A DNA stretch of 64,000 nt from Pithys albifrons albifrons (Eukaryota > Chordata > Aves > Passeriformes > Thamnophilidae), in the NCBI RefSeq assembly GCF_047495875.1, contig NC_092461.1:50850511-50914510 (forward strand). The letters are read 5' to 3'. The notes under the pieces are model-generated. The model was not told the DNA's origin, did not search any database, and worked only from the letters and a program-made list of their open reading frames with translations. A program made the translations under genes and the position numbers. Positions 27,198 through 38,800 of this stretch are shown in pieces (position 1 is the first letter of the stretch; each line of letters starts with the position of its first letter).

Positions 27198-27867
27198 TTG
27201 GTCTACTGGAGTGGGAAGATGTTCTTTGAGCTTTCCCAGGACCAACTTCTTTGCTGAACTCAGCAAAGACAGGTAGTTCTCTGCAAAAGCATATGGGCAA
27301 GACATTAAAAACAAGTTGATTGAATAAACTTGTTTTGACTTAATAGGCAAAGCTATACAGCATAAATATAAAAATTCTGCAAAAGCACGGTTGTCAGTGG
27401 CCAAGACACTTATGCCTTGACCATCACACTACTGGTCTTCCTGGCTGCAGTGCTTGTGCTGAAAAACATTTTCCTTAGTCCTGTAGCACAAGTGGAACAT
27501 GCTGTCTTGCTGCTGGGAGCTCAAAGCTGACATGTGCTAACATATACTGTCATATACTGGCATTGGGAAGGAACCAAAGACTTCCCATCCCAGGTGTAAG
27601 AGGTTCTTTTGGAAATCATGAAAGGCACTGGTGTAAGGTATCTACCACCCTTTCTGCTAGAGCTGTGCTCTTCTGAATTACAGAAATACTCACTGTTCCA
27701 GAGAGATTTCAAGCATGGCTACATATGCCAGTGGTTAGGAGGAAGGGGAGAGGGGAAAGGTGGTTTAAGTCATGCAGTAACATTCAGTGGGGGGAGGGAG
27801 GAGGTGTCTGTGTTGCCTGGTCATCCTTTTCCACATTCCAGAAATATCACAGAATAATATGTGGTGG

Positions 27868-28021
27868 TGGAATGACCATCCCTGAAAGTGTTAAAGAAAT
27901 ACGTGGATGTGGAACTTAAGGCCATGGTTTAATGGTAGACCTGGCAGTGCTGGGTTAACAGTTGGACTCAATGACCTTAGAAGTCTTTTCCAACTTAAAT
28001 AGTTACATGATTATAATTCTG
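27868..28021 (+). mobile_element. CR1 3'-end fragment, diverged
   Basis: Follows the CR1 tail order: 'ccctgaaagtgttaaagaaat', 'tggcagtgctgggttaacagttggactcaatgacc', 'agaagtcttttccaacttaaat', ending in an ATTATAATTCTG tail. More diverged than the other copies. Confidence 0.7.
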
Positions 28022-28434
28022 TCTTCTGGGGCATGTGAACACCTTATGTGATGGACTCAAGTGTGAGATTGTTAGCGAATGTGGAAGAAGAAGAAATAAG
28101 TTTTTCAGAAGACTGAGATGACAGAATTGTGACCATCATTTCAAAGTCTGTCAAAGGGATAATTGTGCCTCCTTGATTTTTTCTCTTCCCTGATGTGACA
28201 ATTTTTCAAAGGCATTTTATTTGGACTCTAACTTTTCCTTCCCACCATGTGACTGCATTTGCTGTGCAATGTGCGTTCACTGCAGCACCACACTGCTGAT
28301 TCCAGCTGACATGGAGAACGAGGGGATCTAAAATGGCTGGAATAGAATGGAAATCACAAAGTAGCTTTAAGGCTTAGCTTACAAAAAGAAGCCTGCATCT
28401 AATAATGAGCAGAGTCATGATTTGAACACAGGGT

Positions 28435-28440
28435 TTTATT
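28435..28440 (-). promoter_or_regulatory. ERICH5 polyadenylation signal (AATAAA, minus strand)
   Basis: TTTATT on plus reads AATAAA on minus, 216 bp after the ERICH5 stop codon. Another copy lies about 220 bp further on, so this assignment is provisional. Confidence 0.45.
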
Positions 28441-28655
28441 TTTCAAGACTATATGTTACAGCCTAACATTCTCTTCAAAGAGGGCTCTGGTAAGGCTCAT
28501 GCATTATATAAAGATGGCCCATGTAAAAAGCATGACTTCCAATTGATTGCTTCCAAAAACATCTCTCAGTGTAAATAGAAGTATTTATGATGCTCTCTTG
28601 TGTTAAAATGCAGAAAGCAGCTGCATGTCGGTAGGGAAATGACAAGAAGTGCTCA

Positions 28656-31600
28656 TTAAGGACTACAATATTTTCTGTTTCCTAAACAATAACCCATATG
28701 GTCCTTCCCTCCTCTGTCAACATACCTATCTCTTGTTGCTACACTATCCACAACTTCTCCTGTTTCCTCTTTTGTTTCAGGCCCTCCGCTTACTGTCTCA
28801 CTGAGCAGCTCAGTTTCCACCTGTTCTCCCATCTCACCTGGGAATGGTAACCATGGAGATCAAATTAACAGCCACTGAGAAAAGCACCAAGTGCCCCAGC
28901 TCCCTTCTGCCAGTCTGGCTGAAACTGTGCTTTTCCTGCCTATTTCATTTCCTACAACTACAGAAGCATGAAGGAAAGCAAAACAAATGCCAAGTATCCT
29001 ATGCACTTTGACATAAAAATTATAAAGACCCTTTTTCATCATGTGCCTTATGGATCTGAATAGACTTGAGAGATGGGCTGATTCCAATGTGATGAAGTTC
29101 AATAAGGCCAAGTGCTGGGTCCTGCACTTTGGCCACAACAACCCCCTGCAGCGCTACAGGCTGGGCACAGAGTGGCTGGAGAGCAGCCAGGCAGAAAGGG
29201 ACCTTGGGGTACTAATGGACAGGAAGCTCAGCATGAGCCAACAGTGTGCCCAGGTGGCCAAGAAGGCCAATGGGATCCTGTCCTGTATCAAAAATAGCAT
29301 GGCTAGTAGGACCAGGGAAGTGATCCTTCCCCTGTACTCTGTGTTGGTGAGGCAACACCTTGAGTATTGTGTTCAGTTCTGGGCCCCTCAGTTCAGAAAG
29401 GATATTGAGGTGCTGGAGCAGGTCCAGAGAAGAGCAACAAGGCTGGTGAAGGGACTGGAGCACAAGCCCTATGGGGAGAGGCTGAGGGAGCTGGGGGTGT
29501 TTAGCCTGGAGAAGAGGAGACTCAGAGGTGACCTCATCACTGTCTATAACTACCTGAAGGGAAGTTCTAGCCAGGTGGGGGTTGGTCTCTTCTCCCAGGC
29601 ACTCAGCAACAGGACAAGAGGGCATGGGCTCAAGCTCTGCCAGGGGAAATTTAAGTTGGAGATCAGAAAAAAATTCTTTACAGAGAGAGTAATCAGGCAT
29701 TGGAATGGCCTGCCCAGAGAGGTGGTGGATTCACCGTCTCTGGAGGTTTTTAAACTGAGATTGGACGTGGCACTGAGTAAATGGACTGGAGTGGGACCAA
29801 GGGTTGGACTTGATGATCTCAGAGGTCTTTTCCAACCTAATCGATTCTATGATTCTATGAAATAAAATGCACACAAGTTAAGATATTACTTCTAGCTTGG
29901 AAGTTATAGGAGCAAAACTTTTTTCCAAAAGCCTTGTTCAGTGGCCCTGCACCACATCATTTGGTGCTCAAAGCCCCACAGCGCATCTTTAGCCAGTCAA
30001 CTGTAAATGTGTTTCCACAGGCATGTAGTGGCAGCACAACATTCAGGGTGTGCTGCTCTGCCTCCAGCATCCTGCCCTGAGGCTTAGAAGTGGTGAATAA
30101 TGAGTTTGCAGCTGGACAAGACTGTGTGTTCAACAGGTGAGCATCCTGTCACTTCCTGCTTACATAAAACAAGGCTTTATGCCATAGGATAGATGACCAT
30201 TTCATACAAAGGAAACTTCAGAATTCTTTTCTGAAGAGCCAAAGGAGAGGACAAAGCAAGTCAACCACTCTGCTCAGCTACTAGGATGCAAAGAGTGAGA
30301 TATATATAGCCAGTTCAGACGTGTAGAGCAAAACCACAGGATTAGTGGAAGTGTATGTAACTGGCTCTAGACTTCACACAGACCAGTCCATCTCCTGTAT
30401 CTTGCACTTCTTCTGGGCAAATGTGAAGTGAGGAAGGATGCTGATTACACATTTCCCTGCAGATCAATACTTCTCTTGTTCTTTGCCTTATTATTCCCTG
30501 AAGAAAAACTCCTCCAGAATGTATCTGATTCCTTACTGAGATACTTTGTACAATTCAGGATTCACCTTTTGTATGTGCAGTCCATGTCCTCTGGGCACTA
30601 ACCCAAAGATGAGCATAGCCTGCAATTTCCAAGAAGAAGCATACCTCTCAGTAAAGGTCCCTCACATTGCCATCTCAAACACCACTGCCTCCTCATGCAG
30701 CCTTTCTCCACAGCTACTCATGTCCAAACCTTTTGGAAAGTCCAGCCTGGTGTCTTCTCTGCTGTTGCTTCTATTTTGTTTGTCTGGTAGCAAAGATTCC
30801 AGGATAGACTGGATATACCAAGGGTACATCAAAGAGATGCTTTTTCTTCTACATCCAAGCATGCACCCTCCAACTTCTCATGCTTTATAGTTAATACTAT
30901 ACATAATTAATACATGTGACTAAGTAATAGAGCCTTTGGGCTCTGCAAATATTAAGGAATGTGTCTGAGCTACACAGAGACACAATGTTTTAAATATGGG
31001 GTATGGTGGAGCTTTTTACCTGCTAAGAACAAAAAGGACATGAAGTAGCAGAGATGACTGGAAATGCTGATTAAATTTATTACAACTTGGACTTGTAAAT
31101 CTGATGCTTCCCCAGACACATTTTTCTATGTCTCACATAGTACAGACTGCTGGGACCAAATTCTGACTCCAAAAGCTCCTGCAAGGCTCTTAGTAAAGTC
31201 AAAAGGACCCACACAGAAGTCTCTAGAGGCAAAATTTGGTCTCCTGAATTTATGAAAGTACAAGTATTACCCTCAGTGAGGTGGTCCTCTTCAGTAATCT
31301 GTATTTTATTGACTTCCTCTACAGAGCTGTCACTGCCCTCTACCAGTCCACTGTCCTCTGCTGGTCCTGGTGATGGTGCCCCAGCATCTCCTGTTGCTGC
31401 AGGTGAAGGCCTGTTGCTCTCCTCTTGCCACACAGATGGCAGCTCAGGGCTCTCCTCTGCTACTGCAGGCAGGGGCTCGGTGCCCTCTGGCTCCTCCCTT
31501 TTACTGACTGAGCCACCCTTCTCCTCAACATCCAGAGTCATGGCTGCAGCCTCCTCTCCTGGCAGGTGCTCGCTCAGGTTTGTCTCTTCAGAGGCAAGGC

Positions 31601-34600
31601 TCACATGCTCTGCTGGGTCCAACTGTGTTTGGTCAGCTACAGTTTCATGGTCATCTGCAGTCGGGGTGTTTGTACCTGATGATGCTTTTAGTTACAGCAG
31701 GGCAAGGAAAGAAAATAAGAGAATGGACACATAAGCTTGATGAAAACTAAACCCACAGTGAACTACACAAGCACTATCTGTCAAAGAACACCCTCCTGGC
31801 TATGGCAAATACTCTCTCACAGATCTGCTGCACATACCAATAAATATCCAGTAAAGAATGGTGCTGCTCTTACATTAAAAAAAGTTTTCCTTTGAAGCAT
31901 ATAATATATTTTTATATTAAAAAAGCTGACCTGTTTACAGGTCAATGTCCTGTTACACTTTGCCTTATCAATCTGAAGTGTGCAGATGGTGACAGACCAC
32001 TATGCAAGGAAGAACCTTATTGTTCCCCACAGCATCAACGTGCAGAGTGTGAGGGAGCTGCTGGTTTGGGCTGCATGTGGGAAAATTTTGGTAGTACCTT
32101 CAGCTGGGATCAATGAAAAACCCTGAAAACATTTTCATCCCAAAGGATGAGCAGTGCCCACTTCTTAAAACAAAAACCAATTTGTCTCTTTCAATACCAA
32201 ATGACCATTCATACTTTGTCTAATAAAAAATTCAACAACAGGAAGACTAAACAAATTAAAACTTCCACATCTTTCATCTTGCATCAACTTACTGGCTAGT
32301 AAAGCAATGGGTCTTGGCAGAAAAAATTTATGAATAAAGAACTGACAAAATTACTCTGACAGGTATTTAGGTATGAAAGTTGAAGACTCAAAATGAGCTA
32401 TACCTACCTATCAGACTGACTTAATAGTGTTCTGATTAAATTCAGTTTGACAAGAGCTTGTACTTAACCTTTTCTAAAGGAACGTCAGGATGAAAACCCT
32501 GGTAATTCATGTATGAAATCTGTTTACATAATAATTATGCAACTGGAAAAATGTTATTTTCTGATAAAATTATGATTGCATCACCAAAGCCAGTAAACAG
32601 AACCAAATGATACTATTCATAGATGAACCCATTTATTTGTGTTCATATAGACATAGATGAACAGGAAAAAGAATTTAATGCTTCCTGCTCTTAAAACAGC
32701 TGTTTGAATAGTGCTGCTCTCTAACTTCACAGTTCTTTTGAGGCATTCAAGCAAAACACCTTTCCAGCAAGTGTCACCTAGTCAGCATCTACCTACAGAC
32801 ACAGGGAAGGACAGCTAAGTTGGAAGAAGAGCAAGAACTGGGAATCTGGACTCTCAAGATAGACAGAAAGTAACATTGACTACAACACAGATAAAATTTC
32901 ATTTGCCCCAAGGAATTGTAAACCCATCCAAGTTTCAACCAAGCCCTTCAAATCCAGAAAGACATGGCTATTTATAATGCAACTCAAACAACAGAAGGTA
33001 AGCTCAGCTGCGTGTGCTGGACCACAGACCCTCCAAGGGCAGCACCCTGATTCTGACAGCTGCTGAGGGGCAGGGGAAAGGGCAGATGGTCCCAGTCCAC
33101 AGGGCTGAGTTTCAGTCCATTAGTGGGCATTCCTCTGTTAACCTGCTCAAGCCCCTTTTCAGTCCATTTGCTCTCAGCCTCCACCATATGGCAATGAGGG
33201 CTGCAGCCCACCCATATCCCACCATAAAACATATTCTGGCTGGTTTTAAGCCTGCTGCTTGTCATTTCATCAAGTGACAGTTCTTGTGTTACAAGAAATA
33301 GCAAATATATTTCCCCTGATTACCTTCTCTAGATCTCTATTACACCTTGTCTTCCAGGCACTCCTTATCCTAACATGAAGCTAAAGGTTAAACAGATACC
33401 CAATTAGAATAACAGCAAGCAAATCTTAAATGTAAGCTACTCTAAGCAGTGATTGAAAAACAGAAGTGTTTGCTCAGAGACCAGAGACTGCATCTTCTCA
33501 CATTTTTATTTTTCATCTCTTTAGACATTTCTAAATGCCTTCACCTTGCTTAGAGTCAGGAGTATTTAAACCCTATAGACAGAAATAAATGAGCCACGAG
33601 AAATAGCATGTTATACAGAGTTTTAAACTGGTGTTAGCAGTAAAAGAAACAATTCCAACCCATTATTACCAGGATTCTCCTGCAGCTTCTATAAATATCA
33701 GCCTTGTAACTTCCAGCTAGCCCGCTCTTCATCAGGATGTTTTATATAAATTGGATTTATAAAGTACTGCCACATAACATGAGATCTGCACTGTTAGAAA
33801 CCCTGAAAGCATTCCTCTGTTCTCATATGAAATGCAAAGAATTCCGTAATACAGAAGAAATAAATCCTCCCAGTAATCTGTTCAATACCTTTAAACCCAA
33901 AAAGAATTAATATCATGTGGCAATCAACATTTGTAGGATTCCTTCTAGTTTTATTTTTAAATTGATATCTTTTACTTTCCCTGCTGTAGACAATTTCAGT
34001 TGGAAAAACAATGAAAAACACAGTGAATTTAAATCAGCCATGACTATAGTGTTTTTCCCTTTGCCTTCTTTCTTTCCTTTTGGGAAAGACTCAGATTTTT
34101 GTGAGTTACACATTAATAGAAGGAAATTCAATACGTTTCCCCATAGTAACACACTTAGAGAAGTTTGGGTTTTTTTCAAATTATCCTTTCTTATTAAACT
34201 AAATTTTAAAATTATTAATATATCTGGCTGGTAACTGCCAGTTAATGGAGATCTTTCAGTTGTAATTAACAACTACACTTCATGCTTACCATAACACTAG
34301 TTTATGTATTTATTACATCTATCGTGACATGAACAGGCATCTAGACAGAATTCTTAAAATACTCAGAATAAATTATTTCAGTTATTTCCCAGCGCCCTTC
34401 AATGTTCCTAAGCAGATATCTTTCAGTGGAGGATGGAAAGGCAGAGGAATATATATTGACCAGGTGAACAAGACAGCTGGTACAATATAGAGGTTTCTGC
34501 TGGTCCTTTGAGTGGGGCTCCTGAGTTTGCAGGTGTGTGCTGGCTCTGTAGTGACAGACACAAAGCTCACCCTGCAAAACCTGCCATCCTCTCTGCAGTC

Positions 34601-35624
34601 ACAAGCCACAACACTGCCAGACAACACACAGAAAATAAACCCATACAGAACACATGGATGCTGCAGTCAGACAAACAACAAGAGATGATACTTATAACTC
34701 CAGAATATAGGAAAGAAATGCAGCAAAATGAAATGTAAAAAACATTCATGTATGTATCTTCAGGATATATCTGTCTCCAGACGCCAATATGTATAACTGC
34801 AGCATTCAGGTTCATGTGAAAGTGTTTCCAAACCTCACTTAGAGCAAAGAAATAAATGTGATGCATATGGAAACAAAGTTTTATTTTACTTCCACTCGAA
34901 TAGCAAGGATATTCTTATGCAACATCCTACAAATACACCTTGCACACAAAATCAGTCTGCTGTGACTTGAGACAACCACAGCCACAGGAGCGCTGCCGGT
35001 GCTGCAAACTGTGTTGGGGTGGATTTTGTGAAAAACCAGGAAGGATAGTGGGGTCAGGAATTACTGGTTCATTAGTCTTTCAACGGCTGGAGGGGAAAGG
35101 TACTGGACTGACAAAACTACACAAAAGGGCCAGCAGCAGGACCTGTCTGGAAATTAAAAACCAATCAAACAAACAAACAAAAGCCAGTGGAGAGGAGCGG
35201 AAGAGGACTTAAGCATTAATTCACAAGAAACAGCAGTTCCGAAGCCGTCGCTCACGGGGCGAGGTTCTATCCACAGAGCGGGCAGAATTAAAAGCCGGGA
35301 GAAACCCGACAGGCTCCTGCCCCGCGGTTTCCGCGGGACGCGCACCTGCGGCGTCTGCCCCCGTCACGGGACGGGACGGGACGGGGTGGGAAGGGACGGG
35401 ACGGGATGGGAAGGGACGGGACGGGACGGGACTGGATGGGACGGGATGAGACCAACCCGCGGGCCACCGGGAGCGCGACACACCCCCCCTCCCCCGCTCC
35501 CCACCCCAGCGAGCTCCGCGAGCAGCCCCCGCGACGCTCCCCGGCCCGGCTCAGCCCGGCCCGGCTCACCCCGTGGCAGCGGCGGCTCCTGGGGGCGGCT
35601 GCGGGCGCTGCTGGAGCAGCCCAT
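28656..35624 (-). CDS. ERICH5: ERICH5 (glutamate-rich protein 5, C8orf47), three coding exons, 213 aa
   Basis: Little is known of the function. Exons on minus: 35624-35570, 31675-31271, 28837-28656; frame continuous, 642 nt with TAA. The first exon gives MGCSSSARS: Gly2 after Met and Cys3 form an N-myristoylation/palmitoylation-type start, as in human ERICH5. Exon 2 is an acidic, Glu/Pro/Ser-rich low-complexity region ending [10 protein letters not shown]. Exon 3 continues EMGEQVETE and [11 protein letters not shown], closely resembling the human C terminus. At 213 aa it is much shorter than the roughly 370 aa I recall for human, the loss being in the repetitive acidic middle. It then continues about 25 residues past where the human protein ends. 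Gene order between RIDA and RPL30 supports the identity. The exon 2 acceptor (CATCATCAG at 31676) is the least certain junction; a second AG lies 17 bp inside. Confidence 0.87.
29043..29864 (+). mobile_element. CR1 LINE, 3' part with intact 274-codon ORF fragment
   Basis: A continuous ORF (29041-29865) encodes the C-terminal end of a CR1 reverse transcriptase polyprotein: '[15 protein letters not shown]', '[12 protein letters not shown]', '[16 protein letters not shown]' and '[13 protein letters not shown]' are classic CR1 motifs. It ends in CGATTCTATGATTCTATGA, the avian CR1 tail. The copy is 5'-truncated (no endonuclease or RT core) and lies in ERICH5 intron 2, antisense to ERICH5. Absence of stops implies a comparatively young insertion. 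Confidence 0.95.
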
Positions 35625-35860
35625 GGCAGGGCCGACCGGAGCTCTGGCCTCTCCCGACGGCCGGCCCGGAGTGGGCGAGCAGCGGCTCGAGGGGCCGTCG
35701 GGCAGCACCGACCGACGGAGCGGGGGGGCGGCCCCGGCGCTGGAGCCTTAGAACACACCCCCGCGGTTCAGCCGCGGCCACCGCCGCGGCCGCCCCTGCC
35801 CCGGGGGAGGATTTCAGCGCCCCGTGCGGATGGCACAAAGTGTGAGTGGCAGCAGCCGAG
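35220..35860. promoter_or_regulatory. CpG-island promoter of ERICH5
   Basis: A GC-rich, CpG-dense block surrounds the ERICH5 first exon; sequence becomes AT-rich again beyond about 36.0 kb. No TATA box is apparent. The many long ORFs on both strands here reflect base composition. Confidence 0.7.
35366..35450 (+). repeat. (GGGAC)n / GGGAT minisatellite
   Basis: About 85 bp of pentanucleotide GGGAC units with GGGAT, GGGGT and GGGAA variants. The plus strand has many runs of three or more G, so it could form G-quadruplexes. It lies in ERICH5 intron 1, 120-205 bp after the exon 1 donor, at the edge of the CpG island. Confidence 0.9.
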
Positions 35861-35869
35861 AAGAGGGGA

Positions 35870-38800
35870 CCATGAGTTTAACCCTGGGGCGCTGTACGCA
35901 AAGCTCGGGAGCAAACTTCGAGCCAGGTTAGCATCGAGTAGAGGAGACCCATGTCCCCGGTACCGTGGTCCAGGTCTGGGTAAGGATATCAGACGGACTT
36001 GGAGGCCACGCTTGTGTTTGGGAATCTATGAATGTGACTGAACTTGTGAACCCGAGGCTGAGGGTGTAGGATTTCTGTAGGGAACCCCAGTCCGGACCGG
36101 CTGGGAGGAGCAGCAGCACTGGGTTATAGCATTTCCAGTGTATGTGGTACAGGCGTGCAGGGGGGCGTGCTCGTACACACAGGGTCCTCAGCCTCGCTAC
36201 CTGCCCTCCCTACAAACGCGAACAGAAGTGGATGTGTCCGTGGGACTGGGAAAGGGAGACCTCTGGGGTCTCAGCAACTGGGAGGCAAAAAAGAACCCCT
36301 GGGCTGGAGAGTCCTTTGGATTCAGCAGCCACCTTACCATACTTACTATCAGCCTGAAAGGTAAAATAAAGATAATATGAATTTTGTATTTGCATACAGG
36401 CAAATCAGCAGATGTCCAGGAAAGCACAGTTGACCTAGAAACTTTCCAGAGAGTACAAATGAAGAATGTATGCTACATATTTGCTTGCATAAACAGGTAA
36501 TGAATTTATTGCACCCAAGACATATTTCATTAGATCTTTCAAATTTAATCACCCGTTCTCCTAAATTAACATTTTTTAATTCATCCAGAAAATCATATTT
36601 TCTTTAGACATTAGTCCAGCATTTGTGATGTCTCACAGGCAAAGTGGAGCAGTAGCAATAACTCCAATAACATCTCCAATAACTTCTGCTTCCTCAGTTT
36701 GAATTCATTTTCAGTGCACTTTTTTAAAATAACAGAAAAGAATCCCTGTAGGCTGGAGACAGCACATGTGAAAGGAGGGAATGGCAAACATCTGATTTCT
36801 CACCTTTCTTGTATGATCTTTCAGAGAACAAACCAAGGAGGACAGGTCACCAAGGTAGACTCATTGAGCACTGGAGAATGAGGAAAATAAAAAAGGGAAA
36901 GCTACATTCTGTTCCTACTCTTATCTGCGGAGCTTTGTACCTGCTTCCCTCCATGTCCTAAGCAAAGGGTAAGCTGTGCAGAGTGCACCTACTATCCATC
37001 TTAAATGGCAGAGAAAGGTATCCAAGATTTACGAAGCCAGAGGGAGTGTATGTGGGCTCACTGAGGGGACCAGGGCTGGTCTGTACTTCATGTTCCTTAA
37101 ACAGGCCTTGGATAAGATACAGAAACAGGAATGAAAACCTAAGAACCATTTGGCGGGTGACTCCCAGAATCACTAAATAACAGTATCATGGTCTTCTTCC
37201 TTCCTCCCATGAGTGAAGGAGAAGCTGCATCTTTACTTCAGGAAGACTTCAACAGAGCCAGTGCTGGAGCTGACATAGATGGAGCCAGGGCAGAACAAGG
37301 CTGCACAACAGTGTATGAGCTGTTTTGTCACATACCAGGCCAGGCTTGGGTAAGCTGTGCCCTCTGCAGAGCATTCAGCACAATCACATTCCTGCAGGAT
37401 AACTACATGCTGCCCTGCAGCTGCCTCTGTGCCAGTGTCCTAGGTTTTGGAAGCACAAGATTGTACAGAGTTTGTACAGAGTCCCAGAGAAATTACTGCA
37501 AGTAATCTAGTGGCTGCAGCATGATGTTGGCAGATGGAAGTCCTTGGTAGCCTTCCCAACCATTCCCCTGAGCAGGACACCTCTCCACAGACTCCCTGCC
37601 TTTTCAAATCTGAACCGCCCTGGTACTGCTCCGTATGAAGGCAGTACCAAAGGAGCCAAAACAACCCCCAAACTTTAATAGCAAATAAACTAAACAATCA
37701 TCTCAAATTAGTCATTTTTACAAAGGAAAACTATTTTATTCAGGAATATAATTTGGGAAATTAAAAATAACTGTAAACTGTGAGTGTTCACAGATAGCTG
37801 TATCTCCAGTGATAAAGCAACAAATGCCTGTGATCACTTACGTACAAGCAGCAATACAGTTCCAAAAGCAAACTTCATAAAAACTTCTCTAAGGTCCTGG
37901 CAATTTTTAGGTTCCCCAGGCCAGTACTCCATGATCGAACTTGTTGCACTCATTCCAGAGTTCACTAGCTATTAAAAATGTTGAATATTATTCCTACTGC
38001 AGCTATTAAATTTATATCTATTTTCTGATAGTCTCAGTTCCTGAGACTTTCCAAATCATGGTGGCTTTTCAAAACATTATATTAATCATGAGTTTTCTTT
38101 GTTGTGTCTCCTTTTCTCAGTCTTTGGCTATTCTGTACAGAAGGACCACTACCTAAGCAGGCAATTCTAAATATTCTAAATTGTTTATTGTGTCAGATAA
38201 TTCAGGCCAAATGTTCCACTAATGCAAATTTGTGTAGCTCCAGTGAAGGCTATTCTGTGATGCTGATTTATGAACTGCAGAGAATTGCCTTCTGAAATGG
38301 CTATTTTTTTTCCCTGGGATGTGATGACCTTGAAACTTAGCTCCTAGGACATGCCTTGTAATTTCCTGGAAAGGAGGCAATCTGAAGATTTTCTTATCGA
38401 ACTAGCTGCTAGATATCCACACCTGTGAATTTCTGCACAATTAGAAAATACAGTATCTTGTTGTACTAGCACGGTATTTAAGACGGTTACACATCGAGGT
38501 ATACAAACGTGTATTTAGGTATGTGTATGTTTATGTATGTGCATGCACACATACAACCTAGCATGCTTTCACTGGCTGAAAATCTATCCAAGGTGTGCAG
38601 ATATCCAGGTATTCACAAAAGACTAGATAGTATTTAACTGCAAGATTTTCCCTGTTTCCTAATCAGATAACCTTTCTGTACTTGACCCATTTTCCTACAC
38701 AATTCTTTTCTTTCCTTCTTTCCGTTCTTTCCTCTCCTTTTTCCTGCTGCAAGGGTGGCCAAGGAGAGGTTTGCATCCAGATCCAGTGGACCTGTGTCTT

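Larger units (their letters stand above)
19905..28410. other. Intergenic DNA between RIDA and ERICH5 3' ends
   Basis: About 8.5 kb lying between two convergent genes. I see only short ORFs without family resemblance, a GGGAGT tandem tract at 23936 and two CR1 tails near 27.1 and 27.9 kb. No RNA gene or further exon could be supported. Confidence 0.6.

Noticed and set aside
29041..29865. 274-aa ORF as a host gene
   Set aside because: It is the C-terminal part of CR1 reverse transcriptase with the CR1 tail; no promoter, introns or complete domain.
31252..31734. 160-aa plus-strand ORF
   Set aside because: Antisense shadow of ERICH5 exon 2, whose Glu/Pro/Ser codons read as Ser/Leu/Gly on the other strand.
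35288..36041. Long GC-rich ORFs on both strands up to 211 aa
   Set aside because: CpG-island composition plus the GGGAC repeat; no family resemblance. Only the short MGCSSS exon is supported.
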